DNA of 29,527 nucleotides from a virus: positions 1-29,527 of IMG/VR virus record IMGVR_UViG_3300032331_001926. The stretch is one strand, 5' to 3'. The notes beneath the pieces are model-generated. The model was not told the DNA's origin. It did no database searches and worked only from the letters and a program-made list of their open reading frames with translations. How positions within the stretch are numbered: position 1 is the stretch's first letter; every line of letters starts with the position of its first letter. Positions 13,143 to 19,211 of the stretch are shown here, one piece after another. Made by a program: the position numbers and the translations under genes.

Positions 13143-13194
13143 AACTAGATATTTACTAGTATAAATTAACTAACTAGTATAACTTAATTAACTA
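13143..13194 (+). repeat. Short ACTAGTATAA direct repeats
   Basis: ACTAGTATAA occurs at 13155-13164 and 13173-13182, 18 bases apart, with a further ACTAG at 13145. Each is followed by an AATTAAC-like tail. Spacing of nearly two helical turns would suit cooperative protein binding, as in an operator or iteron. Confidence 0.45.
13148..13161 (+). promoter_or_regulatory. Degenerate late-type motif GATATTTACTAGTA
   Basis: 12 of 14 positions match TATATTTATTAGTA; 33 bases before the ATG at 13195. Confidence 0.35.
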
Positions 13195-13476
13195 ATGCGC
13201 AGACAAAATAAGTTTCCTTTATCAATAGATTTTTTATTAGATGACAAATATGATATTGATACAGAAGATTATTGGACTTTAGAAGAAGAAGATAAAAAAA
13301 TATTAACTAATTTATTATTTGGTTTTTATCAACATAACTTTGATATGCAACCACCTTACATTTATTGGTATATTCATAGTTTAATAGACCAAACAAATAG
13401 AGCAGAATTAAATAATGAGTTTGAGAAAGCAGATATAATTAAAAGGTTAATTGAAAAAATGGAAAATAATTTATAG
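13195..13476 (+). CDS. Small hypothetical protein
   Basis: 93 residues, acidic and aromatic: PLSIDFLLDDKYDIDTEDYW near the start, LLFGFYQHNFDMQPPYIYWY in the middle and a charged C-terminal helix (ELNNEFEKADIIKRLIEKME). No family is recognised. It is the first gene of the regulatory operon that leads to the sigma-like factor. The upstream ACTAG repeats and degenerate late-type motif suggest a regulated promoter. No Shine-Dalgarno is visible. Confidence 0.6.
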   Translation: MRRQNKFPLSIDFLLDDKYDIDTEDYWTLEEEDKKILTNLLFGFYQHNFDMQPPYIYWYIHSLIDQTNRAELNNEFEKADIIKRLIEKMENNL

Positions 13477-13505
13477 TAAACCTTTACAATATAAGAGGTA
13501 TAGGA

Positions 13506-13518
13506 TATATTTATAGTA
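13506..13518 (+). promoter_or_regulatory. Degenerate late-type motif TATATTTATAGTA
   Basis: Equals the 14-base motif with one T missing; 16 bases before the ATG at 13535. Possible promoter for the HTH and sigma-like genes. Confidence 0.4.
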
Positions 13519-13534
13519 AATAAAACAACAAAAT

Positions 13535-13798
13535 ATGTCTATTAAATTAAAAACAGAAACAGAAAGTAATGTCCTAAAAATGATACTATCGGACATTGAA
13601 TCAAGCCAAACAGGCTTCTCAACTTTGACTAATAATCAAATTGCTGCAGCATTAAATGTATCAGTATTCTCAATAAGAGATAAAATAATCAAATTGGATA
13701 GAGAAAACAAAATCCAAAATGTATTAAACTACTGGCATGAAACAAATGGTAAAAAGGTTTACCATAATAGAGTAATTCATAAAGGTAATGCTTCATAA
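13535..13798 (+). CDS. Winged-helix/HTH DNA-binding protein
   Basis: 87 residues. Residues ~33-62 (TNNQIAAALNVSVFSIRDKI followed by IKLDRENKIQ) form a clear helix-turn-helix of the kind that follows an 'if-condition then next residue' winged-helix pattern, with a beta-hairpin-like end (YWHETNGKKVYHNRVIHKG). It probably regulates transcription of phage genes, possibly its own operon. Its stop overlaps the start of the sigma-like gene by 11 bases, so the two are translated together. Alternative: replication initiator fragment. The HTH itself is convincing; the target is unknown. Confidence 0.65.
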   Translation: MSIKLKTETESNVLKMILSDIESSQTGFSTLTNNQIAAALNVSVFSIRDKIIKLDRENKIQNVLNYWHETNGKKVYHNRVIHKGNAS

Positions 13799-14288
13799 AT
13801 GGATTGAAGAAAATTATGGGGAATTGAAAACTATTTGTAAACTAATAAGTAATGCGGATAATGTAGATGATTTATTACATGTCTGTATAGAGCAACTTTT
13901 CAAGAGCAAGAAAATCCACGATATTCCTGACCGAGAAAAGTTGTTTTATTTTACAAAAATAGCAAAGAATAATTTTTATTCCAAGACAGCTCCCTATAAT
14001 CAAATCTACAACCGTAGAACCTTTTCAAGTTTTATTGATTATGATATTCCTGATACAGAATACCAGGAGGAACAAATCAATATAAATTGGGTTAAAGAAC
14101 AACTAACAAAATTAAAAAAAGATAATTGGTATTATGCAAGGTTAATGGAATTGTATATTGAAGAGGATTGCTCCATTACAAAATTATCCAAGAAAACTAC
14201 AATACCTATAAATAGTGTTTCAAGGGATATAAATAAAATAAGAAAACAATTAAAACAAATCAGAGATGACTTTAGAAATAACAACTGA
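13788..14288 (+). CDS. RNA polymerase sigma-like factor
   Basis: 166 residues in two parts. Residues ~20-75 (NADNVDDLLHVCIEQLFKSK, then LFYFTKIAKNNFYSK) match the layout of sigma region 2: DDL, a helix, and an aromatic helix. Residues ~115-160 (MELYIEEDCSITKLSKKT, then NSVSRDINKIRKQLKQI) match a region 4 helix-turn-helix. The whole is the size of an ECF-type sigma factor and resembles sigma-like proteins annotated in Bacteroidota phages. It is the obvious candidate to direct host polymerase to the TATATTTATTAGTA motif at structural genes. Coupled to the upstream HTH gene by an 11-base overlap. Confidence 0.7.
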   Translation: MLHKWIEENYGELKTICKLISNADNVDDLLHVCIEQLFKSKKIHDIPDREKLFYFTKIAKNNFYSKTAPYNQIYNRRTFSSFIDYDIPDTEYQEEQININWVKEQLTKLKKDNWYYARLMELYIEEDCSITKLSKKTTIPINSVSRDINKIRKQLKQIRDDFRNNN

Positions 14289-14709
14289 TGGAAAAATATA
14301 CCTTGATGATAAAGAAAAAAAGCAATGGTATAATAAGGGATATAAAATGGTGTGGTTACAAGGTAAAAATGTTTATGTTCACAGATTAGTAGCAACAGAA
14401 CATATCCCCAATCCAAATAACTATCCTTGTATAAATCATATTAACGGATTAAAAGATGATAATAGGATTGAAAACTTGGAATGGTGCACAGTTAAAATGA
14501 ATAGAGACCATGCAAAATTATTAGGATTATTACAAAATATAGTTCATAATAATCATTTCAACGAACAACAAGTTGAAGAAATTAAAGCAAAATATATTCA
14601 AGGAAAATATGGTTATAGAAAACTTGCAAAGGATTATAGCGTGACAAATAGCACTATTAAATCTATTATTAAAGAACAAACATATAATAAATCATACATA
14701 AAATACTAA
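14266..14709 (+). CDS. HNH homing endonuclease
   Basis: 147 residues. The HNH_3-type core runs from VYVHRLVATEHIPN (H39) through CINHINGLKDDNRIENLEWC (H58, N70) to N79/H82. A C-terminal DNA-recognition segment (~97-140, EQQVEEIKAKYIQGKYGYRK followed by LAKDYSVTNSTIKSII) is a helix-turn-helix like those of intron-encoded nucleases. Free-standing homing endonucleases of this type spread by cutting cognate sites lacking the gene. The start lies inside the last codons of the sigma-like gene (23-base overlap), which suggests insertion at the sigma gene's 3' end. No intron or intein is seen around it. Confidence 0.85.
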   Translation: MTLEITTDGKIYLDDKEKKQWYNKGYKMVWLQGKNVYVHRLVATEHIPNPNNYPCINHINGLKDDNRIENLEWCTVKMNRDHAKLLGLLQNIVHNNHFNEQQVEEIKAKYIQGKYGYRKLAKDYSVTNSTIKSIIKEQTYNKSYIKY

Positions 14710-14712
14710 ACT

Positions 14713-15021
14713 ATGGGTTGTAATTGCGGTAAAAACAAAGTTGATACTTCCAAAGTTAAAGTTCAACAAACAGAAGATAAGGTAATTGAAATTATAGATA
14801 TACCAGCACCACCTTATACAATTGAAGATGTAATCAGGATTAAAGATTATTATTTTTCAACAAATAAAACAGAAACAGAAAAACAATTTGTAGCAGATAT
14901 ATTGCTCCGTTCATTTGGGGATATTATACCTTCATATTGCGACCAAGTTTGCTTAAGACAAATTAAAACAAAAGCAGATTATATGGAGCAAAAAATAATT
15001 GAATATAACAAAAGCAAATAA
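14713..15021 (+). CDS. Small protein with N-terminal CNC motif, unknown
   Basis: 102 residues starting MGCNCGKNK, a short Cys-containing leader that recurs in small proteins of Bacteroidota phages. The rest is acidic and helical, with PAPPYTIEDVIRIKDYYFST and a cluster ending CDQVCLRQIK (two more Cys). Four Cys in total could bind a metal, but spacing fits no known knuckle. It sits between the HNH gene and the ParB-like gene, one base before the latter. Function not recognised. Confidence 0.6.
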   Translation: MGCNCGKNKVDTSKVKVQQTEDKVIEIIDIPAPPYTIEDVIRIKDYYFSTNKTETEKQFVADILLRSFGDIIPSYCDQVCLRQIKTKADYMEQKIIEYNKSK

Positions 15022-15022
15022 T

Positions 15023-15541
15023 ATGGATATACAAATAATAGATATTAACGAAATCAAACCCAATCCAAATAATCCAAGGGTTATTAAAGATGAAAAATAC
15101 CATCAATTAGTAAAATCAATTAAGGAGTTTCCAAAAATGTTGGAAATAAGACCAATTGTGGTTAATGAAGATATGATTGTATTAGGTGGTAATATGCGTC
15201 TAAAAGCATGTAAACAAGCAGGGTTAAAGGAACTACCAATAATAAAAGCATCTACATTAACGGAGGAAGAACAAAGGGAATTCATTATCAAGGACAATGT
15301 AGGTTATGGAGAGTGGGACTGGCAACAATTAACAAATGATTGGGATACAGAACAATTGCAAGATTGGGGATTAGATTTACCTGATTTTACAATTGCTGAA
15401 GAAAAAGACCCAAATGATATAAGTGATACAATAAAACAAGAATATAGAATTGAAATAATCCTTCCAACAGAAGAATTACAAGAATTAACCTATAATAAAC
15501 TAATTGAAGAAGGATACGAATGCCGCATTTTAACATTGTAA
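15023..15541 (+). CDS. ParB/Srx-fold (ParB-like) nuclease domain protein
   Basis: 172 residues from the ATG at 15023; an in-frame ATG at 14999 would overlap the previous gene and is not favoured. Residues 11-19 (IKPNPNNPR) and 53-67 (VLGGNMRLKACKQAG) are the two ParB-fold motifs, with the GG.MR segment in place of the usual GGHRR. KDNVGYGEWDWQQL and DWGLDLPDF follow, a tail common to phage ParB-like proteins associated with DNA modification enzymes. Such domains bind DNA or nucleotides (CTP in chromosomal ParB) and some nick DNA. It overlaps the next gene by 22 bases, implying that the two products act together. Confidence 0.8.
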   Translation: MDIQIIDINEIKPNPNNPRVIKDEKYHQLVKSIKEFPKMLEIRPIVVNEDMIVLGGNMRLKACKQAGLKELPIIKASTLTEEEQREFIIKDNVGYGEWDWQQLTNDWDTEQLQDWGLDLPDFTIAEEKDPNDISDTIKQEYRIEIILPTEELQELTYNKLIEEGYECRILTL

Positions 15542-16605
15542 AAGAAAGTAAACCAACCAAAACATTTAGGGTTGCATCCATTATCGGTAAGTTTGATTTG
15601 GAATCAGAGCATATTATAGAACAATTCCAAGGAGATATTGATATTGATGACAACTGGCAAATAGGTTTAATAGTTGGTAAATCTGGGACAGGAAAATCCA
15701 CAATAGCCAAACAACTATTTGAGAAAGCATATATTACCAATTTTGATTATGAAGCAGAAACGGTATTAGATGATATGCCAAAAAATAAATCAGTTGAAGA
15801 AATAACTGCAGCATTTAATTCAGTTGGTTTTAGTTCCCCTCCATCTTGGTTAAAACCTTATGCAGTATTATCCAACGGACAAAAAATGCGTGTGGACCTA
15901 GCTAGAGCAATATTAAGTGAAGATGAATTATTTGTGTTTGATGAGTTTACAAGTGTGGTGGATAGAAATGTAGCACAAATAGGTTCATTTGCAATGCAAA
16001 AGGCAATAAGGAAAACAAAGAAAAAGTTTATAGCTGTAACCTGTCATTTTGACGTAACGGATTGGTTAATGCCAGATTGGATATTTGATACTGATACAAT
16101 GACTTTCACCAAAACTGAAGGTCAAAAAAAAAATAGACCAGAAATCAAGTTTGAGATATTCTCCGCAACAGATAAGAGCATCTGGAAAATGTTTGCTAAA
16201 CACCATTATTTAAGTCATTACCATAATAACGCAGCAAATGTTTATGTAGCTTTAATTAACGGAGAAATTGCGGGGTTTTTATCAGCAAAGATATTCCCCC
16301 ACCCAAAAGCAAAGAACATTATCAAGGTTCACAGACTAGTTATATTACCAGATTATCAAGGTGCAGGATTTGGTATAAAGTTTTTGGAGGAGATAGGTAA
16401 TTATTATAGGAGTAAAGGTTATAGATTTACCATTACTACTTCAGCACCAGCATTGATAAATGCATTAAAAAAATCTGCTTTATGGGCTGCAACAAGATTC
16501 GGTAGGTTAATAACCAACCACACAAAAGGACGCAAAGGTCACATGGGTGGGGATAGTTCCAACAGAATAACAGCAAACTTTGAGCTACATAAAAGCAGAG
16601 TATAA
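15520..16605 (+). CDS. ABC-type ATPase fused to a GNAT (Mom-like) acyltransferase
   Basis: 361 residues. The ATPase half has Walker A GKSGTGKST (53-61), ABC signature LSNGQ (117-121), Walker B LFVFDE (137-142) and an H-loop His in TCHFD (H176). The second half (~212-345) is a GNAT fold, with KHHYLSHYH (228-235), NGEIAGF (247-253) and the acetyl-CoA loop QGAGFG (280-285). The HHY segment recalls the KYHYS motif of Mu Mom, a GNAT that modifies adenines. There are no membrane segments, so this is not a transporter subunit. Translational overlap with the ParB-like gene suggests a DNA-directed complex, perhaps hypermodifying phage DNA. Fusion and motifs are clear; the reaction is inferred. Confidence 0.82.
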   Translation: MPHFNIVKESKPTKTFRVASIIGKFDLESEHIIEQFQGDIDIDDNWQIGLIVGKSGTGKSTIAKQLFEKAYITNFDYEAETVLDDMPKNKSVEEITAAFNSVGFSSPPSWLKPYAVLSNGQKMRVDLARAILSEDELFVFDEFTSVVDRNVAQIGSFAMQKAIRKTKKKFIAVTCHFDVTDWLMPDWIFDTDTMTFTKTEGQKKNRPEIKFEIFSATDKSIWKMFAKHHYLSHYHNNAANVYVALINGEIAGFLSAKIFPHPKAKNIIKVHRLVILPDYQGAGFGIKFLEEIGNYYRSKGYRFTITTSAPALINALKKSALWAATRFGRLITNHTKGRKGHMGGDSSNRITANFELHKSRV

Positions 16606-16618
16606 AACATAGAATATT

Positions 16619-17026
16619 ATGGCAAAAGAAATACCAGGAAAATACGGTGGAAAACTTGTAACCTGGGAAAAAGGAGAAAGTGGAAATCCAAAAGGAAGAC
16701 CCAAAAAACCTGTCCTAGCAATGAAAATTGAAGGATATAAATTAGCAGAAATAAATGATACAATACAATCTATGTGTAGCATGGATTTAGACCAATTGAA
16801 AAAAATATGGGATAATCCAAAAGCAACGGTATTAGAAAAGACAATTGCATCAGCATTAAGAAAATCTATTGAAAAAGGTAATTTGGATTCCATAGAAACC
16901 TTAATGAATAGAGTATATGGTAAACCAAAAGATAGTTTGGATATTACCACACAAGGAGACAAGATTGATTCCAATAAAATACAAATTGAAATAATCCAAC
17001 CAAAACAAGATGGCAAAGACAATTAG
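16619..17026 (+). CDS. Terminase small subunit-like protein (GNPKGRP motif)
   Basis: 135 residues. KGESGNPKGRPKKP (residues ~19-32) is the DUF5681-type signature found in phage small terminase and DNA-binding proteins. A helical region follows (DQLKKIWDNPKATVLEKTIASALRKSIEKG, split as two helices ~58-88), then LMNRVYGKPKDSLDI, a motif common just before the C-terminus of these proteins. It would recognise the packaging site and hand DNA to the large terminase, whose gene is ~250 bases downstream. Its last codons overlap a 39-residue basic ORF. Identity is probable; a scaffold-like DNA-binding role is the alternative. Confidence 0.7.
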   Translation: MAKEIPGKYGGKLVTWEKGESGNPKGRPKKPVLAMKIEGYKLAEINDTIQSMCSMDLDQLKKIWDNPKATVLEKTIASALRKSIEKGNLDSIETLMNRVYGKPKDSLDITTQGDKIDSNKIQIEIIQPKQDGKDN

Positions 17027-17129
17027 TAATACCAAGGTAAAACTTAATACCAAGAAAAAAGGTGTAGCAAAAAAGAGTTATGGTCCAAAAGACCAAAAAC
17101 CTAAACCATATAAAGGACAAGGAAGATAA
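17010..17129 (+). CDS. Lysine-rich 39-residue protein
   Basis: MAKTISNTKVKLNTKKKGVA, then KKSYGPKDQKPKPYKGQGR. About one third of residues are Lys or Arg, with no acidic cluster, so it should bind nucleic acid or an acidic partner. It overlaps the small terminase gene by 17 bases and shares one base with the next start (TAATG), so it is embedded in a tightly coupled set. Too short for domain recognition. The conserved placement between terminase genes suggests a packaging or DNA-condensing role, which is inference. Confidence 0.5.
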   Translation: MAKTISNTKVKLNTKKKGVAKKSYGPKDQKPKPYKGQGR

Positions 17130-17335
17130 TGGCTAAATCAAAATTAAGGGGAGGCGCTAAAGCTCACCGAGCAAAAGTCCAAAAAAGAAACGAGAATATT
17201 CAAGTTAGATTGAATAAAGCAAATAAGGTAGTTTGGGACAATTACTATAAATGGAAAGCAGAACAAGAACAACTTAATGGCAATCAAAGTCAAAACAACG
17301 AAGGTATTTCAGGATTTAATTTCACAGAACAATAG
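17129..17335 (+). CDS. Small basic protein between terminase genes
   Basis: 68 residues with a basic N-terminal half (AKSKLRGGAKAHRAKVQKRN) and a short Trp/Tyr helix (KANKVVWDNYYKWKAEQEQL), then a Gln/Asn-rich tail. The ATG overlaps the stop of the 39-residue ORF by one base, and its last 59 bases overlap the start of the large terminase gene in another frame. Similar short basic proteins occur near terminase genes of Bacteroidota phages. A DNA-binding packaging accessory is plausible; function is not established. Confidence 0.6.
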   Translation: MAKSKLRGGAKAHRAKVQKRNENIQVRLNKANKVVWDNYYKWKAEQEQLNGNQSQNNEGISGFNFTEQ

Positions 17336-18419
17336 GATATGTGTGTTCCAAGGTTCATCAAGAGCAAGTAAAACATATAACATACTAATTTATTTTGTGT
17401 ATAAATTATTGCAGGAGGACAATAAGGTATTATCTTTAATCCGTAAAACACTCCCCGCCCTGAAAGGGTCTGTGCTTCGTGACCTAAAGCAAATACTAAT
17501 TGATTTTGGGGTTTATCACCAAGATAAATGGCATTCCGTAGATGGTTATTTTGAGTTAGGAACCAATATTATTGAGTGGTTTAGCGTTGATGATGAAACT
17601 AAACTCCGTGGTAGAAAACGTGATTATCTATTCATAAATGAAGCAACAGAAGTATCCTATGATGAATATATCCAATTGTTATTAAGAACAAGTGATAGAG
17701 TGGTAATTGATTTTAACCCCTCATTATGGAATAGTTGGATATATGATTTGGAAGGTGAACCTGATGTGTTTTATACCATTACAACCTATAAGGATAATCC
17801 ATTTTTATCTCAAATACAAATTGATACAATAGAAGCATTAAAGGATAAAGACCCCAATATGTGGAGGGTATTTGGATTAGGACAAAAAGGACAGCCAACA
17901 AGATTAGTATTTAACCATCAAAAGTTTTATGAAGAATTACCCCAAGGAGCAAAGCTATTAGGATACGGTATAGATTGGGGATTTAATGACCCATGCACAT
18001 TAGTTAAGATTTCAAGGTTAGATGATTCCATTTATTGTGAAGAATTATTATATCTAAAAAATGTGACTATCCCAGATTTCATATACAAGATTAAGGATTT
18101 AGGATTAAACTTAAATGATGATTATATTGCGGATAGTGCTAATCCCCAATCCATAGAGGAACTAAAAAGGAACGGAATAAATTGCAAACCAGTCAAAAAA
18201 AATTCAATATTACACGGAATAGATTTAGTTAAAAGACACAACTTTTATGTAAACAAATATTCCAAAAACCTTATTGATGAATTAAATAACTATGTTTGGA
18301 AAAGTGATAAGAACGGAAACAATTTAGATGAACCTGTGGATAATGATAATCACATTTTGGACGGTATTAGATATGTCCTTGAAATGAAAAACAAACCAGC
18401 AGGTGTATTTGTTTATTAA
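17277..18419 (+). CDS. terL: Terminase large subunit
   Basis: 380 residues. The ATPase domain has a Walker A variant GSSRASKT (26-33), Walker B YLFINE (117-122) and the coupling motif DFNP (145-148). The C-terminal RNase H-like nuclease has its acidic residues at D233 (GIDWGF), D286 (ADSANP) and D362 (NHILDGIRY). The layout matches PBSX/Terminase_3-type large subunits, which pump DNA into the prohead and cut it. Start at 17277 lies within the preceding basic-protein gene by 59 bases, an unusually long overlap but the only start that keeps the conserved N-terminus. The late-type motif at 18440 follows. Confidence 0.93.
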   Translation: MAIKVKTTKVFQDLISQNNRICVFQGSSRASKTYNILIYFVYKLLQEDNKVLSLIRKTLPALKGSVLRDLKQILIDFGVYHQDKWHSVDGYFELGTNIIEWFSVDDETKLRGRKRDYLFINEATEVSYDEYIQLLLRTSDRVVIDFNPSLWNSWIYDLEGEPDVFYTITTYKDNPFLSQIQIDTIEALKDKDPNMWRVFGLGQKGQPTRLVFNHQKFYEELPQGAKLLGYGIDWGFNDPCTLVKISRLDDSIYCEELLYLKNVTIPDFIYKIKDLGLNLNDDYIADSANPQSIEELKRNGINCKPVKKNSILHGIDLVKRHNFYVNKYSKNLIDELNNYVWKSDKNGNNLDEPVDNDNHILDGIRYVLEMKNKPAGVFVY

Positions 18420-18439
18420 AATGAAGCAACCAATAAAAA

Positions 18440-18453
18440 TATATTTATTAGTA
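18440..18453 (+). promoter_or_regulatory. Late-type promoter motif before the tail chaperone gene
   Basis: Exact TATATTTATTAGTA, six bases before the ATG at 18460. No TTG at -33. It is the only clear initiation signal between terminase and the tail operon. Confidence 0.6.
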
Positions 18454-18459
18454 TAGATT

Positions 18460-19188
18460 ATGATTACAGGAAAATTAACACACAAAGGTAAAGAATACCA
18501 AATTAACGAACCTACAATTGAAGCATGGAGTTCAGTTATGAAATTAAAGGATATTTTAACTGAAGATGAAATGTATATCCGTTTAATATCTAATTCAACA
18601 GGATTATCAAGAGACCAAGTATTAGAATGCGACGCATCAACCATTACAAAGGTTGGGGATATGATTTACCAAGTCATCAATCAAAGCTCAAAGCAAGTAT
18701 ATCAAGAAATAGAACATCAAGGGGTTAAATACAAATTGGTTAATATCAACAAAATTAGTTTCGGTCAATTTGTGGATATAGACACTTATTTAAGAAAAGA
18801 TGAAAATTACAGATTAGCCAACCTAAATGAATTAGCAGCATATCTTTATTGTGAAACAGATATTGAATATAAGGATAGTGATTTTAAGACAAGAATTGAA
18901 GCAATGAAAACCTTACCTGTAAAGCATGTTGAGGGAGCACTTTTTTTTTTGTTGAGTTTAGCAAAGGCATCAGACGAACTTACAAAGTTTTATTCCCAGA
19001 CGAAGGTGATGTGGTGGTTGATGAAAACAAGAATAACTTTCATGCTCATTGGGGCTGGTATGAAGGAATATCTACACTCGCACAAGACAAAGTTTGGAAA
19101 ATTAATGAGGTGGTTGGTCTCTCCCTTACTTCTGCTCTCAATCATCTTTCGTATCTTTTGGACTTGGCTCAAGAAAAAGAGAGGATAA
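18460..19188 (+). CDS. Tail assembly chaperone, zero-frame product
   Basis: 242 residues if read without frameshift. The first ~160 residues (LTHKGKEYQINEPTIEAWSS, LKDILTEDEMYIRLISNSTG, then FGQFVDIDTYLRK) resemble tail assembly chaperones of Bacteroidota siphophages, the functional counterpart of lambda gpG/gpGT. From ~185 onward the zero frame becomes hydrophobic and basic (VMWWLMKTRITFML, VSPLLLLSIIFRIFW), which looks like an out-of-frame reading, because the -1 frame over the same bases encodes a much better protein. A ten-T run at 18941-18950 lies at the change. Located directly upstream of a large tail protein gene. Confidence 0.65.
   Translation: MITGKLTHKGKEYQINEPTIEAWSSVMKLKDILTEDEMYIRLISNSTGLSRDQVLECDASTITKVGDMIYQVINQSSKQVYQEIEHQGVKYKLVNINKISFGQFVDIDTYLRKDENYRLANLNELAAYLYCETDIEYKDSDFKTRIEAMKTLPVKHVEGALFFLLSLAKASDELTKFYSQTKVMWWLMKTRITFMLIGAGMKEYLHSHKTKFGKLMRWLVSPLLLLSIIFRIFWTWLKKKRG
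18941..18950 (+). other. Ten-T slippery run (probable -1 frameshift site)
   Basis: The zero frame reads CTT TTT TTT TTG, giving the heptamer T TTT TTT, a classical -1 slippery sequence. It lies where the zero frame stops looking like a tail chaperone and the -1 frame begins to. Ribosomal slippage and transcriptional slippage at the homopolymer are both possible. Confidence 0.6.
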
Positions 19189-19211
19189 ATAAAACACAAA
19201 TGAATAACTAA
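18942..19211 (+). CDS. Tail assembly chaperone, -1 frame extension (gpGT-like)
   Basis: Reading one base back from the ten-T run, the frame is open as VEFSKGIRRTYKVLFPDEGD, then DENKNNFHAHWGWYEGISTL and a helical end finishing EKERINKTQMNN. The W.W....I..L.........V..L.L..AL..L pattern matches the C-terminus of Bacteroidota phage tail chaperones. The fused product would be about 250 residues. Its stop at 19209-19211 is followed at once by the ATG at 19212, as expected of real coding sequence, whereas the zero frame leaves a 23-base gap. A homopolymer sequencing error giving ten instead of eleven Ts is an alternative reading. Confidence 0.65.
   Translation, partial: FFFVEFSKGIRRTYKVLFPDEGDVVVDENKNNFHAHWGWYEGISTLAQDKVWKINEVVGLSLTSALNHLSYLLDLAQEKERINKTQMNN

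Larger units (their letters stand above)
12819..13194. other. Non-coding stretch with promoter-like motifs, hairpins and short repeats
   Basis: 376 bases between divergent genes with no credible intact ORF. From left to right it holds a minus-strand late-type motif, a + strand TATATTTATTAACA (12862-12875), GATTAAA/TTTAATC as a 7-bp inverted repeat (about 12879-12917), a short reading frame interrupted by TAA (12885-13001), four inverted repeats (12999-13119) and an ACTAG-repeat region (13143-13194). It could be a structured RNA, a replication origin, or a control region for the following operon. Confidence 0.5.

Noticed and set aside
12819-13194. tRNA gene in the non-coding stretch
   Set aside because: Hairpins are present but there is no cloverleaf with anticodon arm, T-arm consensus or acceptor stem.
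15387-15740. Minus-strand frame of 117 codons opposite the ParB/ABC-GNAT genes
   Set aside because: Low-complexity hydrophobic shadow of two well-supported + strand genes.
15520-16605. ABC transporter ATPase
   Set aside because: No membrane or permease partner, and the fused GNAT domain and phage context do not fit transport.
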